Of a stretch of DNA of 11,341 nucleotides, positions 1-8,640 are shown piece after piece (position 1 is the stretch's first letter; each line of letters starts with the position of its first letter). The notes under the pieces are model-generated. The model worked only from the letters and a program-made list of their open reading frames with translations. It had not been told where the DNA came from and made no database searches. Position numbers and translations under genes: made by a program. The stretch lies in the NCBI GenBank assembly GCA_003694975.1, contig RFJH01000052.1, forward strand, positions 1 to 11,341. The letters are read 5' to 3'. Source of the DNA: Anaerolineae bacterium (GTDB lineage Bacteria > Chloroflexota > Anaerolineae > Anaerolineales > Villigracilaceae).

Positions 1-178
1 CACGAATATCTCCGTCCATCCCTGGTCTGTGTTCATCCGTGTTTATCTGTGGTTGTATCACGAATGACCACGAATTGCACGAATGACACGAATGGCACGA
101 ATATTGCGTTCATCCGTGGTTTATCTGTGGTTGTTCATCCCTGTTCATCTCCGTTCATCTCTGGTTCGTAGCACGAAT
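1..178. repeat. Intergenic array of degenerate short repeats (CACGAAT and GTTCATC units)
   Basis: Two unit types alternate. CACGAAT occurs at 1-7, 59-65, 69-75, 78-84, 87-93, 96-102 and 172-178; four of these, starting at 69, 78, 87 and 96, are spaced exactly 9 bp apart. GTTCATC occurs at 31-37, 108-114, 133-139, 143-149 and 153-159, the last three with a 10-bp period. Longer near-identical blocks lie at 31-55 and 108-133 and differ mainly by a one-base insertion. No protein-coding signal is evident. Similar ATTCGTG / TTCATCCGTG strings are, from general experience, scattered between genes of many bacterial genomes without an accepted function. The array may begin left of the window. It ends about 40 bp before the first gene, so it could also affect that gene's transcription. 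Confidence 0.85.
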
Positions 179-219
179 AGGCACCGGATGACCGCTTAAC
201 CACCGAGGAGAACCTCACC

Positions 220-1818
220 ATGCAACCAACACATACAAAAGAGCGCTTCACACTGGAAGACCTCTTGCTCTTCTGGGCGATTTTGTTCGGCGCCGTGGTG
301 CGCCTGATGCCGGCCTTGGGGGCAGGGTTCCCGATCAACGACGGCGGCCTGTTTTACACGATGACGCAGGACATCCTGCGCAATGACTACACCCTGCCAT
401 TGTACACCACCTACAATGGAGCGCAAATCCCCTTCGCCTACCCGCCGCTGGCTTTCTATCTGGCTGCTTTCCTGGTCAAGGCATTCGGCCTGCCGCTCAT
501 CGAGGTCATTCGCTTCCTCCCGCCCCTGGTGGCCGTGGCAACCATCCCGGCCTTCTACCTGCTGAGTCGGGCCGTGCTGAAATCTCGCCCGCAGGCAGCC
601 CTGGCAACGGTCGCCTTCGCCATGCTGCCCCCGTCCTTCGACCTGATCATCCTCGGCGGCGGCCTGACGCGCAGTTTCGGCGCCCTCTTTTGTCTGCTCA
701 CGCTGTGGAGCGTCTACGAACTGTACACGCGCCGCGAGCGTCGCTACCTCGTCACCAGTGCGCTTCTCGCCGCTCTCCTCGTCTGGGTGCACCCCGAATC
801 CAGTTTCCACGCCCTCTTCCTGGTGGCCCTCTTCTGGCTCTTCTGGGGGCGAGACGTGCAAAGCGCCCTGCATTCCCTCCTTGTCGCCGTGGCCGTCATC
901 GCCCTGACCACCCCCTGGTGGCTGACCGTCCTCCTGCGACACGGCACCACGCCCTTCGCGTCCATCCTCCAAAGCGGCTGGCACAACTGGTTTTTCTGGA
1001 CTCCGCTCTTGACCTTCGACTTCCCCAACGAGCGCTACCTGAGCCTGATCGCCGTCCTCGGCGTGATCGGTCTGCTGACCCAACTGATTCGCAAGGAGTT
1101 CTTTCTGCCCGCCTGGCTGGCCACGCCCTTCGTGGCCGAACCGCGCAACCCGTACTTCTTCGCCATCGTCCCTCTGGCCATGATGGCCGCGATCGGCCTC
1201 GACGAGGTCGTCCTGCCGGGAATACGCGCTCTGACGGGACGCTCAAACGGCGCACCCACAGGACAGGACGGCGCAACGCGCTACCTGACCACCGCCGGTG
1301 GCCGCATCATCCTGGCCTATTTCCTGCTCTACAGTCTGCTCAACGCCTTCGCCTACGCCGCGCCGTTCGCCCGTTTCGTCCTGACGGAAGAGGAACGGGA
1401 CGCGCTGACCTGGGTAACCGGGCACACGCCTTCCGGCTCGCACTTTCTGCTGATCACCTACGGAAACCAGTTCAACACACCGGTACAGGAGTGGTTCCCC
1501 GCCCTGACCGAACGCATCAATCTGACAACCGTGCAGGGCTACGAATGGCTTCCGGGGCGCGTCTTTTATCGGCGCCGCAGCGACTTCCCCCTCCTGATGC
1601 GTTGTATCTTTCAAGACATCCGTTGTGTGGAGGCCTGGGCAAAGGAACGAGGCTACGACTTCGACTACGTCTATGTCTATCAGGCTCTCCCCGCAGCCAT
1701 CTATGCCCAGGAAAGCGAAACCGAACTGGGCAATCTCCTCATCCTGTCGCTGCAAAATGCCCCGGAATACGAGCCGGTCTACCGAAGCGAACACATCGCC
1801 ATCTTCCGCCACCGTTAG
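220..1818 (+). CDS. Multi-pass membrane protein, GT-C glycosyltransferase-like
   Basis: Predicted 532-residue integral membrane protein. The start is fixed by GAGGAG at 205-210, nine bases before the ATG. About nine or ten hydrophobic segments fill residues 17 to 385 (for example 17-35, 73-90, 98-119, 175-208, 218-238, 272-290, 312-330 and 361-385), followed by a soluble C-terminal domain of about 145 residues. The first external loop has an acidic motif, INDGGLF at 39-45, in the place where GT-C enzymes (PMT/ArnT/GT39 type) keep a catalytic Asp. This suggests transfer of a sugar from a lipid-phosphate carrier at the outer membrane face, but neither donor nor acceptor can be read from the sequence. 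It stands alone on its strand and converges on the next gene with 12 bp between stops. It could instead be an unassigned membrane protein of the same fold without transferase activity. Confidence 0.85.
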   Translation: MQPTHTKERFTLEDLLLFWAILFGAVVRLMPALGAGFPINDGGLFYTMTQDILRNDYTLPLYTTYNGAQIPFAYPPLAFYLAAFLVKAFGLPLIEVIRFLPPLVAVATIPAFYLLSRAVLKSRPQAALATVAFAMLPPSFDLIILGGGLTRSFGALFCLLTLWSVYELYTRRERRYLVTSALLAALLVWVHPESSFHALFLVALFWLFWGRDVQSALHSLLVAVAVIALTTPWWLTVLLRHGTTPFASILQSGWHNWFFWTPLLTFDFPNERYLSLIAVLGVIGLLTQLIRKEFFLPAWLATPFVAEPRNPYFFAIVPLAMMAAIGLDEVVLPGIRALTGRSNGAPTGQDGATRYLTTAGGRIILAYFLLYSLLNAFAYAAPFARFVLTEEERDALTWVTGHTPSGSHFLLITYGNQFNTPVQEWFPALTERINLTTVQGYEWLPGRVFYRRRSDFPLLMRCIFQDIRCVEAWAKERGYDFDYVYVYQALPAAIYAQESETELGNLLILSLQNAPEYEPVYRSEHIAIFRHR

Positions 1819-1830
1819 AACGAAAGTGGT

Positions 1831-3312
1831 TCAGCGCCCGAAGACCACCGACACATCGTCCTGATACAACACCTCCCAGCCGCGCTCCGGTAACTCGCGA
1901 ACGATCGGCCAATGCGGTTCGAGCAGGACGAGGCGCACATTCCAGCGGTCGAGGACCTCCCATCCCCCCTCCTTCGCCTGCACCACATCCCACCATTGAT
2001 CGAGAATCGCCTCGCCGTACAGGTCGGCGCGCCCGTCCACGAAGACGGGATATTCCGGCAGATTCCACAGCAGGTACCCTCCCCAGTTGTACGAGTTGAA
2101 CAGACGCCCCGGCGGATGGTTTTCCTGTATCCAGGTGACGGCGCGGCCCGGATAGTCCTTTTCCACAACCTGCGGCAGCGACTGAGCATACAGCCGTAAG
2201 AGCGCCATGGCCAGGAGCAAGGCCACCGCGCTCAGGTTGATCACCCTGGAAACGCGTTCAGGAAGTGGGCGGGCGGCCTTGCCGCGCATCAGGTCGTCCA
2301 GGCGCCTGCCGAGAGGCGAATCCCCCCAGCGCTCCAGCGCCCCGCTCAGGTGGTGGGCAAGCGGCGGCGCAAGGACGAGAGCGTAGGGCGCTACGGCGCG
2401 CACGGCGTAAAACGCCAGGTAGGCGAAGCCCAGCACCTTGAACATCTCCCCCAGGCGCGGTCGTCGCCCCGAAAACCCTAGAGCGACGACGTACAAAAAG
2501 AGCATCCAGAGCATGAAATGCAGGTCCAGGCGATGGAAATCCGGGGAATGCCATTCCTGAATCTCCAGCGACACCGAGACCTGCTGAAACGGCAGTCGCC
2601 ACAGCGCCGCGCCGTTGGGGTTGAGCAGAACGGCCAGCCACGACAGGAGCGTCACAAGAGCCAGGTCACGCGCCCGGCGGAGCAAGGACGGATCCGCCTC
2701 TCCCGGCGAGAGGAGATAATCTCCCGCCGCACCGACGGCCTCCGCGATCAAGAGCAGGATGCCCCAGATGAAGCCGCCGTGCAGGTTGGCCCAAAGCACA
2801 AAGAGGAGCGGAAGAGTCCAACGTGCGCGTGGAGACAGGCCGTCCCGGCGCGCCACCCAACCGTCCAACACCGCCAGAAGGAAGAACGACGCCAGTTGAG
2901 GCCTGGGGGTCCAGAACGGCGATAGCGTCAGGGCAGCGAGGAGGGTCACGGCGGCGCGCAGCAGAGGCGGTCCCGCCTGGCGCGCGTAGAGCAGGTTGAG
3001 GGTCAAGACGCCCCACAAGGCGACGGTCAGCGCCAGAGCGAAGAAACCGCCGTAGCGGTGGATCAACGCCATCGCGAGGTCGCTCAACCAGAAGGCGTTG
3101 ACCCAGGTCGCGCCGGCGCGGGTATAGGAGAATACGTCATGGGTCAGAATCTCGCCGCGCGCGAGCATCTCTTTCCCGGCGCTCAAATGCCACCACATAT
3201 CCGGGTCGGCGGGGGGACGCGAGAGGATGAGAAAGACCAAAAGAAGCGTGACGACGCGCACAAAACGCGCCGTGCGCGCTTTCAACGCCTCGTTGGGGAC
3301 GGGGGCGGTCAT
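1831..3312 (-). CDS. Multi-pass membrane protein, GT-C-like, with conserved DPDMWWH motif
   Basis: Predicted 493-residue membrane protein. The ATG at 3312 is chosen because the only longer in-frame option, TTG at 3417, would run the gene through the terminator of the neighbouring sigma gene. After the first hydrophobic segment (about 17-31) comes DPDMWWH at 36-42, then the first loop with FSYT and WVNAFWLSD. This is typical of uncharacterised GT-C-type proteins whose first-loop acidic residues are thought to be catalytic. Further membrane segments fill the middle. The C-terminal soluble part carries NWGGYLLW and VFVDGRADLYG at about 409-433, also typical of this family. The substrate is unknown. 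No Shine-Dalgarno precedes the ATG, unlike the other genes here, and a TACAAT box ends 7 bases before it, so the mRNA may be leaderless. Confidence 0.85.
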   Translation of the reverse strand: MTAPVPNEALKARTARFVRVVTLLLVFLILSRPPADPDMWWHLSAGKEMLARGEILTHDVFSYTRAGATWVNAFWLSDLAMALIHRYGGFFALALTVALWGVLTLNLLYARQAGPPLLRAAVTLLAALTLSPFWTPRPQLASFFLLAVLDGWVARRDGLSPRARWTLPLLFVLWANLHGGFIWGILLLIAEAVGAAGDYLLSPGEADPSLLRRARDLALVTLLSWLAVLLNPNGAALWRLPFQQVSVSLEIQEWHSPDFHRLDLHFMLWMLFLYVVALGFSGRRPRLGEMFKVLGFAYLAFYAVRAVAPYALVLAPPLAHHLSGALERWGDSPLGRRLDDLMRGKAARPLPERVSRVINLSAVALLLAMALLRLYAQSLPQVVEKDYPGRAVTWIQENHPPGRLFNSYNWGGYLLWNLPEYPVFVDGRADLYGEAILDQWWDVVQAKEGGWEVLDRWNVRLVLLEPHWPIVRELPERGWEVLYQDDVSVVFGR

Positions 3313-3319
3313 GGGGCAT

Positions 3320-3325
3320 ATTGTA
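3320..3325 (-). promoter_or_regulatory. Candidate -10 box for a leaderless transcript
   Basis: On the minus strand TACAAT (5 of 6 matches to TATAAT) lies 7 bases before the ATG at 3312, so transcription from it would begin at or next to the start codon. No convincing -35 is present at 17-18 bp. The nearest TTG-type hexamer, TTGCGC at 3348-3353, is 22 bp away. The call rests on position and on the lack of a ribosome binding site. Confidence 0.4.
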
Positions 3326-3388
3326 CCCCACGCCGTCGCTCGGCGAGGCGCAATTCTGCTCTGCCCCTGATCGGCGGGGAAGCGAATC

Positions 3389-3412
3389 AAAAAGCCCCTG
3401 GCGGGGCTTTTC
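3389..3412 (-). terminator. Intrinsic terminator of the sigma factor gene
   Basis: Read on the minus strand, a perfect 9-bp stem AAAAGCCCC / GGGGCTTTT with a 4-base loop is followed by T residues (TTTTT at 3393-3389). It begins 17 bases after the sigma gene's stop codon. The A run before the stem also gives a short T run on the other strand, but no + strand gene ends here. Confidence 0.88.
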
Positions 3413-3428
3413 CTCAATTCCGAGGGGT

Positions 3429-4649
<1,221 letters not shown>

Positions 4650-4657
4650 CTATCAAT

Positions 4658-4663
4658 CTTCCT
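4658..4663 (-). promoter_or_regulatory. Shine-Dalgarno of the sigma gene favouring a TTG start
   Basis: AGGAAG on the minus strand lies 8 bases before TTG at 4649 but 14 bases before ATG at 4643. Spacing therefore favours the rarer TTG, which adds only Met-Pro to the protein. In-frame TAG at 4652-4650 excludes any longer form. Confidence 0.6.
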
Positions 4664-4681
4664 GTTTTCTACGCTGAATTC

Positions 4682-4710
4682 AGAATACTCTTTTTTGATA
4701 CCAAAATCAA
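4682..4710 (-). promoter_or_regulatory. Sigma-70 type promoter of the sigma factor gene
   Basis: On the minus strand TTGATT (4710-4705) and TATTCT (4687-4682), each matching 4 of 6 consensus bases, are separated by exactly 17 bases. Predicted transcription start is near 4675, giving a leader of about 25-32 bases that contains the AGGAAG ribosome binding site. Confidence 0.65.
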
Positions 4711-4719
4711 GTACCAAAA
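4699..4719 (-). repeat. Direct repeat TTTTGGTA overlapping the sigma promoter
   Basis: Two copies of TTTTGGTA on the minus strand (4719-4712 and 4706-4699) are separated by CTTGA, so the period is 13 bp. The second copy overlaps the -35 hexamer and the spacer. The placement suits a binding site for a regulator, but AT-rich promoter DNA can give such repeats by chance. Confidence 0.45.
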
Positions 4720-4730
4720 GCCACTTTTTT

Positions 4731-4746
4731 GACGGCTAAAGCCGTT
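4731..4746 (-). other. Small hairpin between the DUF4340 gene and the sigma promoter
   Basis: ACGGC TAAA GCCGT forms a 5-bp perfect stem with a 4-base loop. On the minus strand, the direction of the upstream operon, it is followed by A residues and not by T residues, so it is not a standard intrinsic terminator. It is the only obvious structure that could separate the four-gene operon from the sigma gene. Confidence 0.3.
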
Positions 4747-4777
4747 ATGGGCCGCGCGGCAACAATCAGGCATTGGC

Positions 4778-5347
4778 CTACGGTGACGAGGTTGCCGGCG
4801 CGGCGGGCGAGGCTGTAGGAGTCGGCGCATAGGGTGGGTTCGAGGCCAACTGGACCAACGCCTCCACGCCGGGACGGTCCACGACGAGGATTTCCTCGTC
4901 CATCATCACATAGTAACCACTGCCGGTCGGCGTCATATCGCCGACAGCAAAAGTGCGCATCCGGTCACCAAAAGTGATGGTGACGGTGTAGGCAGGATTG
5001 TTCAACCCAACGGTGGCCGGGGCAATATCGCCGACGCGGTTGAGAACGCGCAGTGCGAAAACCTGCGCGGCCGCCGCGCCGACCATGCCCTGATCTGCCG
5101 CCGCGGCCTGTGGACGGGTCATCGCCCACTCTCCGGCCAGATTGCGGACGACCTGTACCTCATCACCCTCTCGCGAGGCTACCCTAATGCCCGTCACCTC
5201 GCCTTCTGCTCCGGAGAAGAGATATTCCAGGCTCACTGCCGGGGTTGGCTCCGCCGTCTCTTCTTCCGGTGACCGATTCAGGTACCAGTACAGGCCTCCC
5301 AGGACGACCAAGACAACCAGCAGAACCCAGGTCGAACGGCGTATCAT
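4778..5347 (-). CDS. Small membrane-anchored DUF4340-type protein, last gene of the Gld-like operon
   Basis: A 189-residue protein with a single N-terminal hydrophobic segment (about 6-22) following MIRRS, so a signal anchor with the rest outside the cytoplasm. The body (about 38-170) has the feel of a DUF4340 domain: a hydrophobic start, a GEWAMTRP stretch at 72-79, LNNPAYTVTITFGD at 115-128 and FAVGDMTPTGSGYYVMMD at 133-150. DUF4340 proteins usually follow gldG-like genes, and this one does. The C-terminus is Pro/Thr/Ala-rich and disordered. The ATG at 5347 is preferred because GAGGGTGA sits just upstream and the start follows the previous gene's stop by 2 bases. A longer version from further upstream would lie inside that gene. 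It is shorter than many DUF4340 proteins and carries about one copy of the domain. Molecular role unknown; probably part of the ABC complex. Confidence 0.85.
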   Translation of the reverse strand: MIRRSTWVLLVVLVVLGGLYWYLNRSPEEETAEPTPAVSLEYLFSGAEGEVTGIRVASREGDEVQVVRNLAGEWAMTRPQAAAADQGMVGAAAAQVFALRVLNRVGDIAPATVGLNNPAYTVTITFGDRMRTFAVGDMTPTGSGYYVMMDEEILVVDRPGVEALVQLASNPPYAPTPTASPAAPATSSP

Positions 5348-5349
5348 CG

Positions 5350-6933
5350 TCACCCTCGCATCCGGCGTTGATACCACACCGAGACCGCCCCGAGCACAAC
5401 CAGGCCGGGAATGAGGCACACCGAGGTCAGCAGCATGGTCACCAGACGGGCAGAAGTCAACATTTTGAACTGACGCATCACCGGCTCTTTGGGCGTCAGA
5501 CTAAGCAAATTCTCCTGTTCCGCCGCCCAGTCCACGGCGTTGATGAACAAATCGCCGTTACCATAGACATCGAAATTGTCATCCATGGCAAAAGCCGAAT
5601 TGCCGATGACCACCACGCGGGCGCCTGTAGAACTGTTCTCGGCGGAGACGGCCAACGTCAACGGGCCGGGGATGTCGGCGCCCTCGTTGAACCGAAGGTC
5701 TGTCCCAATAGAGGCAATGTCCGTTTCGCCCCAGGCACGCTCGTCGGTACGCATCAATTCTGTTATGGCAATCTCCTGGGAAGTTTCGGAAACCGACACA
5801 CTACAGGCCTGGGGGAAAATGGTGAACAACTGCCGCAACGTCTGTGTGATCGGGTGATTTGCGTACGCATCGGGGCTGCCAACGGCGAACAGGGGCGGGT
5901 TGGCGTTGGGGTCAATGATGAGGTCATCGTCCAGGGTGATGCCCCATTGTTCCGTCAGGAAATCGCCCCAGGGGTCGGGGGTCGTTCCAAAGTCGGTCAG
6001 GGCAACGGGGTCTTGCAATAAGATCACCGAGCCACCTTGCTCCAGGTACGCCGTCAGGCGGTCAACTTCCTCCTGCGAAAGTGGACGCATCGGTCCGGCG
6101 ATGACCACCACCCGGGCGTCCTCAGGGACTCCGGCCTCACTGCGCAGGTTCAAAGTGCGCACCGTGTAGTTTTTGTTCTCCAGCGTCTGCCGGGCGCGCC
6201 ACATAGACTCGCCACTCGCGCTCTCGATATCGCGCTCCCCGTGACCGATGAGAAAGTACACCACACGCTCTTCCTGGTTCAGCAAACGCACCAAAGCCGA
6301 TGTGACCTCCTTCTCGGACACATAGGTCACCATCTCCTGCCGATCTCCCATCTGCAACACGATGGTACCATCGCGGGTGACTCCGGCCTGCTGAGCACGG
6401 ATGGGGTCGCGTTCGGGGTCAATGAAGCGATACTCAAACTTTCCATCGCTATTGGCCTGATAGTCCATCAACAGTTCGCGGGCCGTATCCGAAGGGGTGC
6501 GCGCGGTATAAAACGCCAGAGCGGTTACTTTCTCCGGGAGCGCGTGGAGCGTATCCAGCGTCTCAGGGGCCAGCGTATGCTCCTGATTCTCCGTCAGGTC
6601 CCAACGCTTGGGATGCTGAAAAGCCAGGGCGTTGACCACTACCAGGATACCCACAAAGGCCAACGTCATCACCAACGCATTGCTCCCGTAGCGTGCCTGC
6701 CGCCCGGCAAAAAAGCGACGTACCTTATCCGGCTCAAGCAAGGCATACAACGCCAGGCCGATCACAATCGTTCCGGCGCTGATCTGCAACGCCAGGTTGA
6801 GCGTATCCGGCTCGCGCGGCGTGAAGACGCCCAAAAACTGCACACCCTTCAGCAGCCCCAGGAAGGCCGTCGCGAGGCAGGCCAGGGCGGCGAGGAGCAA
6901 GGCAATCCAGGTATAACGGCGAGCGGTTTTCAT
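5350..6933 (-). CDS. GldG-like ABC transporter auxiliary protein
   Basis: A 527-residue protein with three N-terminal membrane segments (about 8-29, 45-66 and 85-105), a large extracytoplasmic region and a final membrane segment at about 495-519, ending in basic YQRRMRG. Directly after the third segment comes KRWDLTENQEHTLAPET (109-125), a hallmark of GldG / ABC_transp_aux proteins. Later features such as VYFLIGHGERD at 225-235 and VVVIAGPMRPLSQEEV at 275-290 fit the same domain. In Bacteroidetes GldG works with GldA and GldF and is needed for gliding and for the associated secretion; in other phyla the role is unknown. Start: ATG at 6933 has GGAGGT with 7-base spacing. The alternative GTG at 6942 overlaps that site. 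The ATG shares one base with the previous gene's stop (TAATG), indicating translational coupling. Confidence 0.9.
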   Translation of the reverse strand: MKTARRYTWIALLLAALACLATAFLGLLKGVQFLGVFTPREPDTLNLALQISAGTIVIGLALYALLEPDKVRRFFAGRQARYGSNALVMTLAFVGILVVVNALAFQHPKRWDLTENQEHTLAPETLDTLHALPEKVTALAFYTARTPSDTARELLMDYQANSDGKFEYRFIDPERDPIRAQQAGVTRDGTIVLQMGDRQEMVTYVSEKEVTSALVRLLNQEERVVYFLIGHGERDIESASGESMWRARQTLENKNYTVRTLNLRSEAGVPEDARVVVIAGPMRPLSQEEVDRLTAYLEQGGSVILLQDPVALTDFGTTPDPWGDFLTEQWGITLDDDLIIDPNANPPLFAVGSPDAYANHPITQTLRQLFTIFPQACSVSVSETSQEIAITELMRTDERAWGETDIASIGTDLRFNEGADIPGPLTLAVSAENSSTGARVVVIGNSAFAMDDNFDVYGNGDLFINAVDWAAEQENLLSLTPKEPVMRQFKMLTSARLVTMLLTSVCLIPGLVVLGAVSVWYQRRMRG

Positions 6934-7679
6934 TATCGCCACCTCCGCGTCTCAACAGCCACAGAGCCGGTGAACAACCCCAGGGCGATCAGACTGAGGA
7001 AATAGACCACATCGCTCAGGTTGATAATGCCCCGATTCATCGAACCGTAGAAATGGCTCTGCATACTCAGATAACGTAAGATTTCACCGCCCGCAGGAAG
7101 GATGCCGGCGGCCAGATCGAACATCCACCAAAAAACGACGAAGACGACCAGCGTGGCAAAGAAGGCTGCCAGGTTGTTACTGAACAGCGCCGAAACGGCC
7201 ACTCCCAGAGCAAGGAACGCCGCCGAGACCAGGATCACGCCCACATAGGCAGCGACCATCAACCCCTGATCAATGCCCGGATCCACCACGCCGTTGAGCA
7301 TGATGGGGAAGATCAACGTCACACCGATCAACGTCAGCATGAAAAGAAAGGCGCCCAACCATTTTCCCGCGACCAGTTCCCAATCGCGGACCGGCGCGGT
7401 GAGTAAGAGTTCCATCGTCCCCATGCGTTGCTCATCCGCCAGAAGACGCATCGTCAGCGCCGGCAGGGATAAGACCATCAGGAAAACAAACGGCTGCGTG
7501 ACGATGGTCACATCCGGCGCACCCATCGGCATCATAAAGGCGTTGTTCGAGTAATACACCAGAGCCAGGGCGAACAAAATGCCGATGATGAGCAACATAA
7601 GAAACGCGATCACATACGCGATAGGGCTGATGAAATACAACTTGTACTCCCGGCGAGCAATAATCCAGATGTTTCGCAT
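6933..7679 (-). CDS. ABC-2 type transporter permease, GldF-like
   Basis: A 248-residue permease with six hydrophobic segments (about 17-42, 62-79, 105-127, 140-163, 169-190 and 222-241). The motif RLLADEQRMGTMELLLTAPVRDWELVAGK (78-106), between segments two and three, is the coupling-helix region typical of GldF and related ABC-2 permeases. It is predicted to form the membrane channel part of the complex with the ATPase encoded just upstream. The ATG at 7679 is chosen for the GAGGT ribosome binding site beginning at 7688. An in-frame ATG at 7694 would overlap the end of the ATPase gene. It starts 7 bases after the ATPase stop and ends in a TAATG overlap with the GldG-like gene. The substrate is unknown. 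Confidence 0.93.
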   Translation of the reverse strand: MRNIWIIARREYKLYFISPIAYVIAFLMLLIIGILFALALVYYSNNAFMMPMGAPDVTIVTQPFVFLMVLSLPALTMRLLADEQRMGTMELLLTAPVRDWELVAGKWLGAFLFMLTLIGVTLIFPIMLNGVVDPGIDQGLMVAAYVGVILVSAAFLALGVAVSALFSNNLAAFFATLVVFVVFWWMFDLAAGILPAGGEILRYLSMQSHFYGSMNRGIINLSDVVYFLSLIALGLFTGSVAVETRRWR

Positions 7680-7686
7680 GTCTACC

Positions 7687-8625
7687 TCACTCATTGGACG
7701 CGTCCGCACCCACATTGTCGCGCGTCAGTTGCAGGAAAATCTCCTCCAGGCTCACACCGACAGGGCGCATCTCCAACAAGTCATACCCGGCCTGTACCAC
7801 TGCCCTGGCGACCTGGGGGCGCACATCTTGTCCGGGGGCGAAACGGAATTCCACACCACCATCGGCCTTCCTCTCCACATCCTGCACGCCGTCCACAGCG
7901 GCAATCCGTTCCTCCAGGCCTTCGGCATCGCCCCGTACGCGCACCACCACACGCTCGGCACCGAACAGCCGCGCCTGCAAGTTCTCCGGAGTATCCTCGG
8001 CAACGATGTGCCCTTTGTTGATAATCAACACGCGGTCGCAGAGTTGCTGCGCCTCGGAGAGAATGTGAGTCGAGAGCAAGACCGTGCGGTCGCGCCCGAT
8101 CTCCCGAATCAGATTGCGCACCTCAACGACCTGTGCCGGGTCAAGGCCGATGGTCGGCTCGTCCAGGATCAGGACTTCGGGCTTGTGCAACAAGGCCTGC
8201 GCCAGCCCCACTCGTTGACGCATCCCTTTCGAGAGGTTGCCGATGTAACTATCGGCACGTTCCGCCATGCCGACCACGTCCAAGACCTCGGCGACACGAT
8301 CATCGGCGTTGGGCAAATGACGCAGGTCGGCCATGAATTCAAGATAATCGAAGACCGTCATATCGGGATAGAGCGGCACGGTCTCGGGCAAATAACCCAC
8401 CCGCCGCCTGACCTCCAGCGACTCGGACACCACGTCATAGCCGGCAACTCTGGCCGTGCCGGCAGTGGGCGGCATGTATCCCGTCAGGATGCGCATGGTG
8501 GTTGTCTTCCCGGCGCCGTTAGGGCCGAGAAACCCCAGCACCTCCCCTTGACGCGCCTCAAAGGTCAGATTTTCGATTGCCCGTCGCGCGCCGTAGTCTT
8601 TCGTCAATCCGACAACCTGTATCAT
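7687..8625 (-). CDS. ABC transporter ATP-binding protein, GldA-like
   Basis: A 312-residue ATPase that powers the GldF-like permease. Visible motifs are Walker A GPNGAGKTT (34-42), signature LSKGMRQR (131-138), Walker B VLILDEP (151-157), D-loop GLDP (160-163) and switch histidine STH (185-187). In the Q-loop position the sequence reads GYLPE (77-81), with Glu for Gln as in GldA/CcmA-like members. A C-terminal accessory domain of about 90 residues (about 223-312), ending VSLEEIFLQLT, is typical of ABC-2 ATPases. The start at 8625 has AAGGAG with 5-base spacing and begins right at the conserved MIQVVGLTKDYG. Longer in-frame starts upstream lie within the promoter and leader. It is the first gene of a four-gene operon. 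Confidence 0.95.
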   Translation of the reverse strand: MIQVVGLTKDYGARRAIENLTFEARQGEVLGFLGPNGAGKTTTMRILTGYMPPTAGTARVAGYDVVSESLEVRRRVGYLPETVPLYPDMTVFDYLEFMADLRHLPNADDRVAEVLDVVGMAERADSYIGNLSKGMRQRVGLAQALLHKPEVLILDEPTIGLDPAQVVEVRNLIREIGRDRTVLLSTHILSEAQQLCDRVLIINKGHIVAEDTPENLQARLFGAERVVVRVRGDAEGLEERIAAVDGVQDVERKADGGVEFRFAPGQDVRPQVARAVVQAGYDLLEMRPVGVSLEEIFLQLTRDNVGADASNE

Positions 8626-8640
8626 GCAAACTCCTTCTGG

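Noticed and set aside
1..178. CRISPR array
   Set aside because: Units are only 7 bp with 2-3 bp between them, or about 25 bp in just two copies. There are no regular repeat-spacer lengths and no cas genes nearby.
196..1083. 295-codon open frame on the minus strand opposite the first membrane protein gene
   Set aside because: The translation is extremely rich in Gln, Glu and Gly with low complexity, typical of the reverse of a hydrophobic membrane protein gene. No ribosome binding site or domain is evident.
690..2099. 469-codon open frame on the + strand in another frame of the first gene
   Set aside because: Its translation is an Arg/Pro/His-rich out-of-frame product. The overlapping frame encodes a credible membrane protein with a proper start.
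3331..3345. Inverted repeat CGCCG TCGCT CGGCG upstream of the DPDMWWH gene as an operator
   Set aside because: In GC-rich DNA a 5-bp palindromic arm is expected often; no second copy or conservation can be shown here.
4731..4746. Intrinsic terminator for the Gld-like operon
   Set aside because: The stem is short and followed on the transcribed strand by A residues, not T residues. It is recorded only as a hairpin.
6037..7005. 322-codon frame opposite the GldG-like gene
   Set aside because: Antisense to a well-supported gene in a compact operon; His/Gln/Arg-rich translation without domain features.
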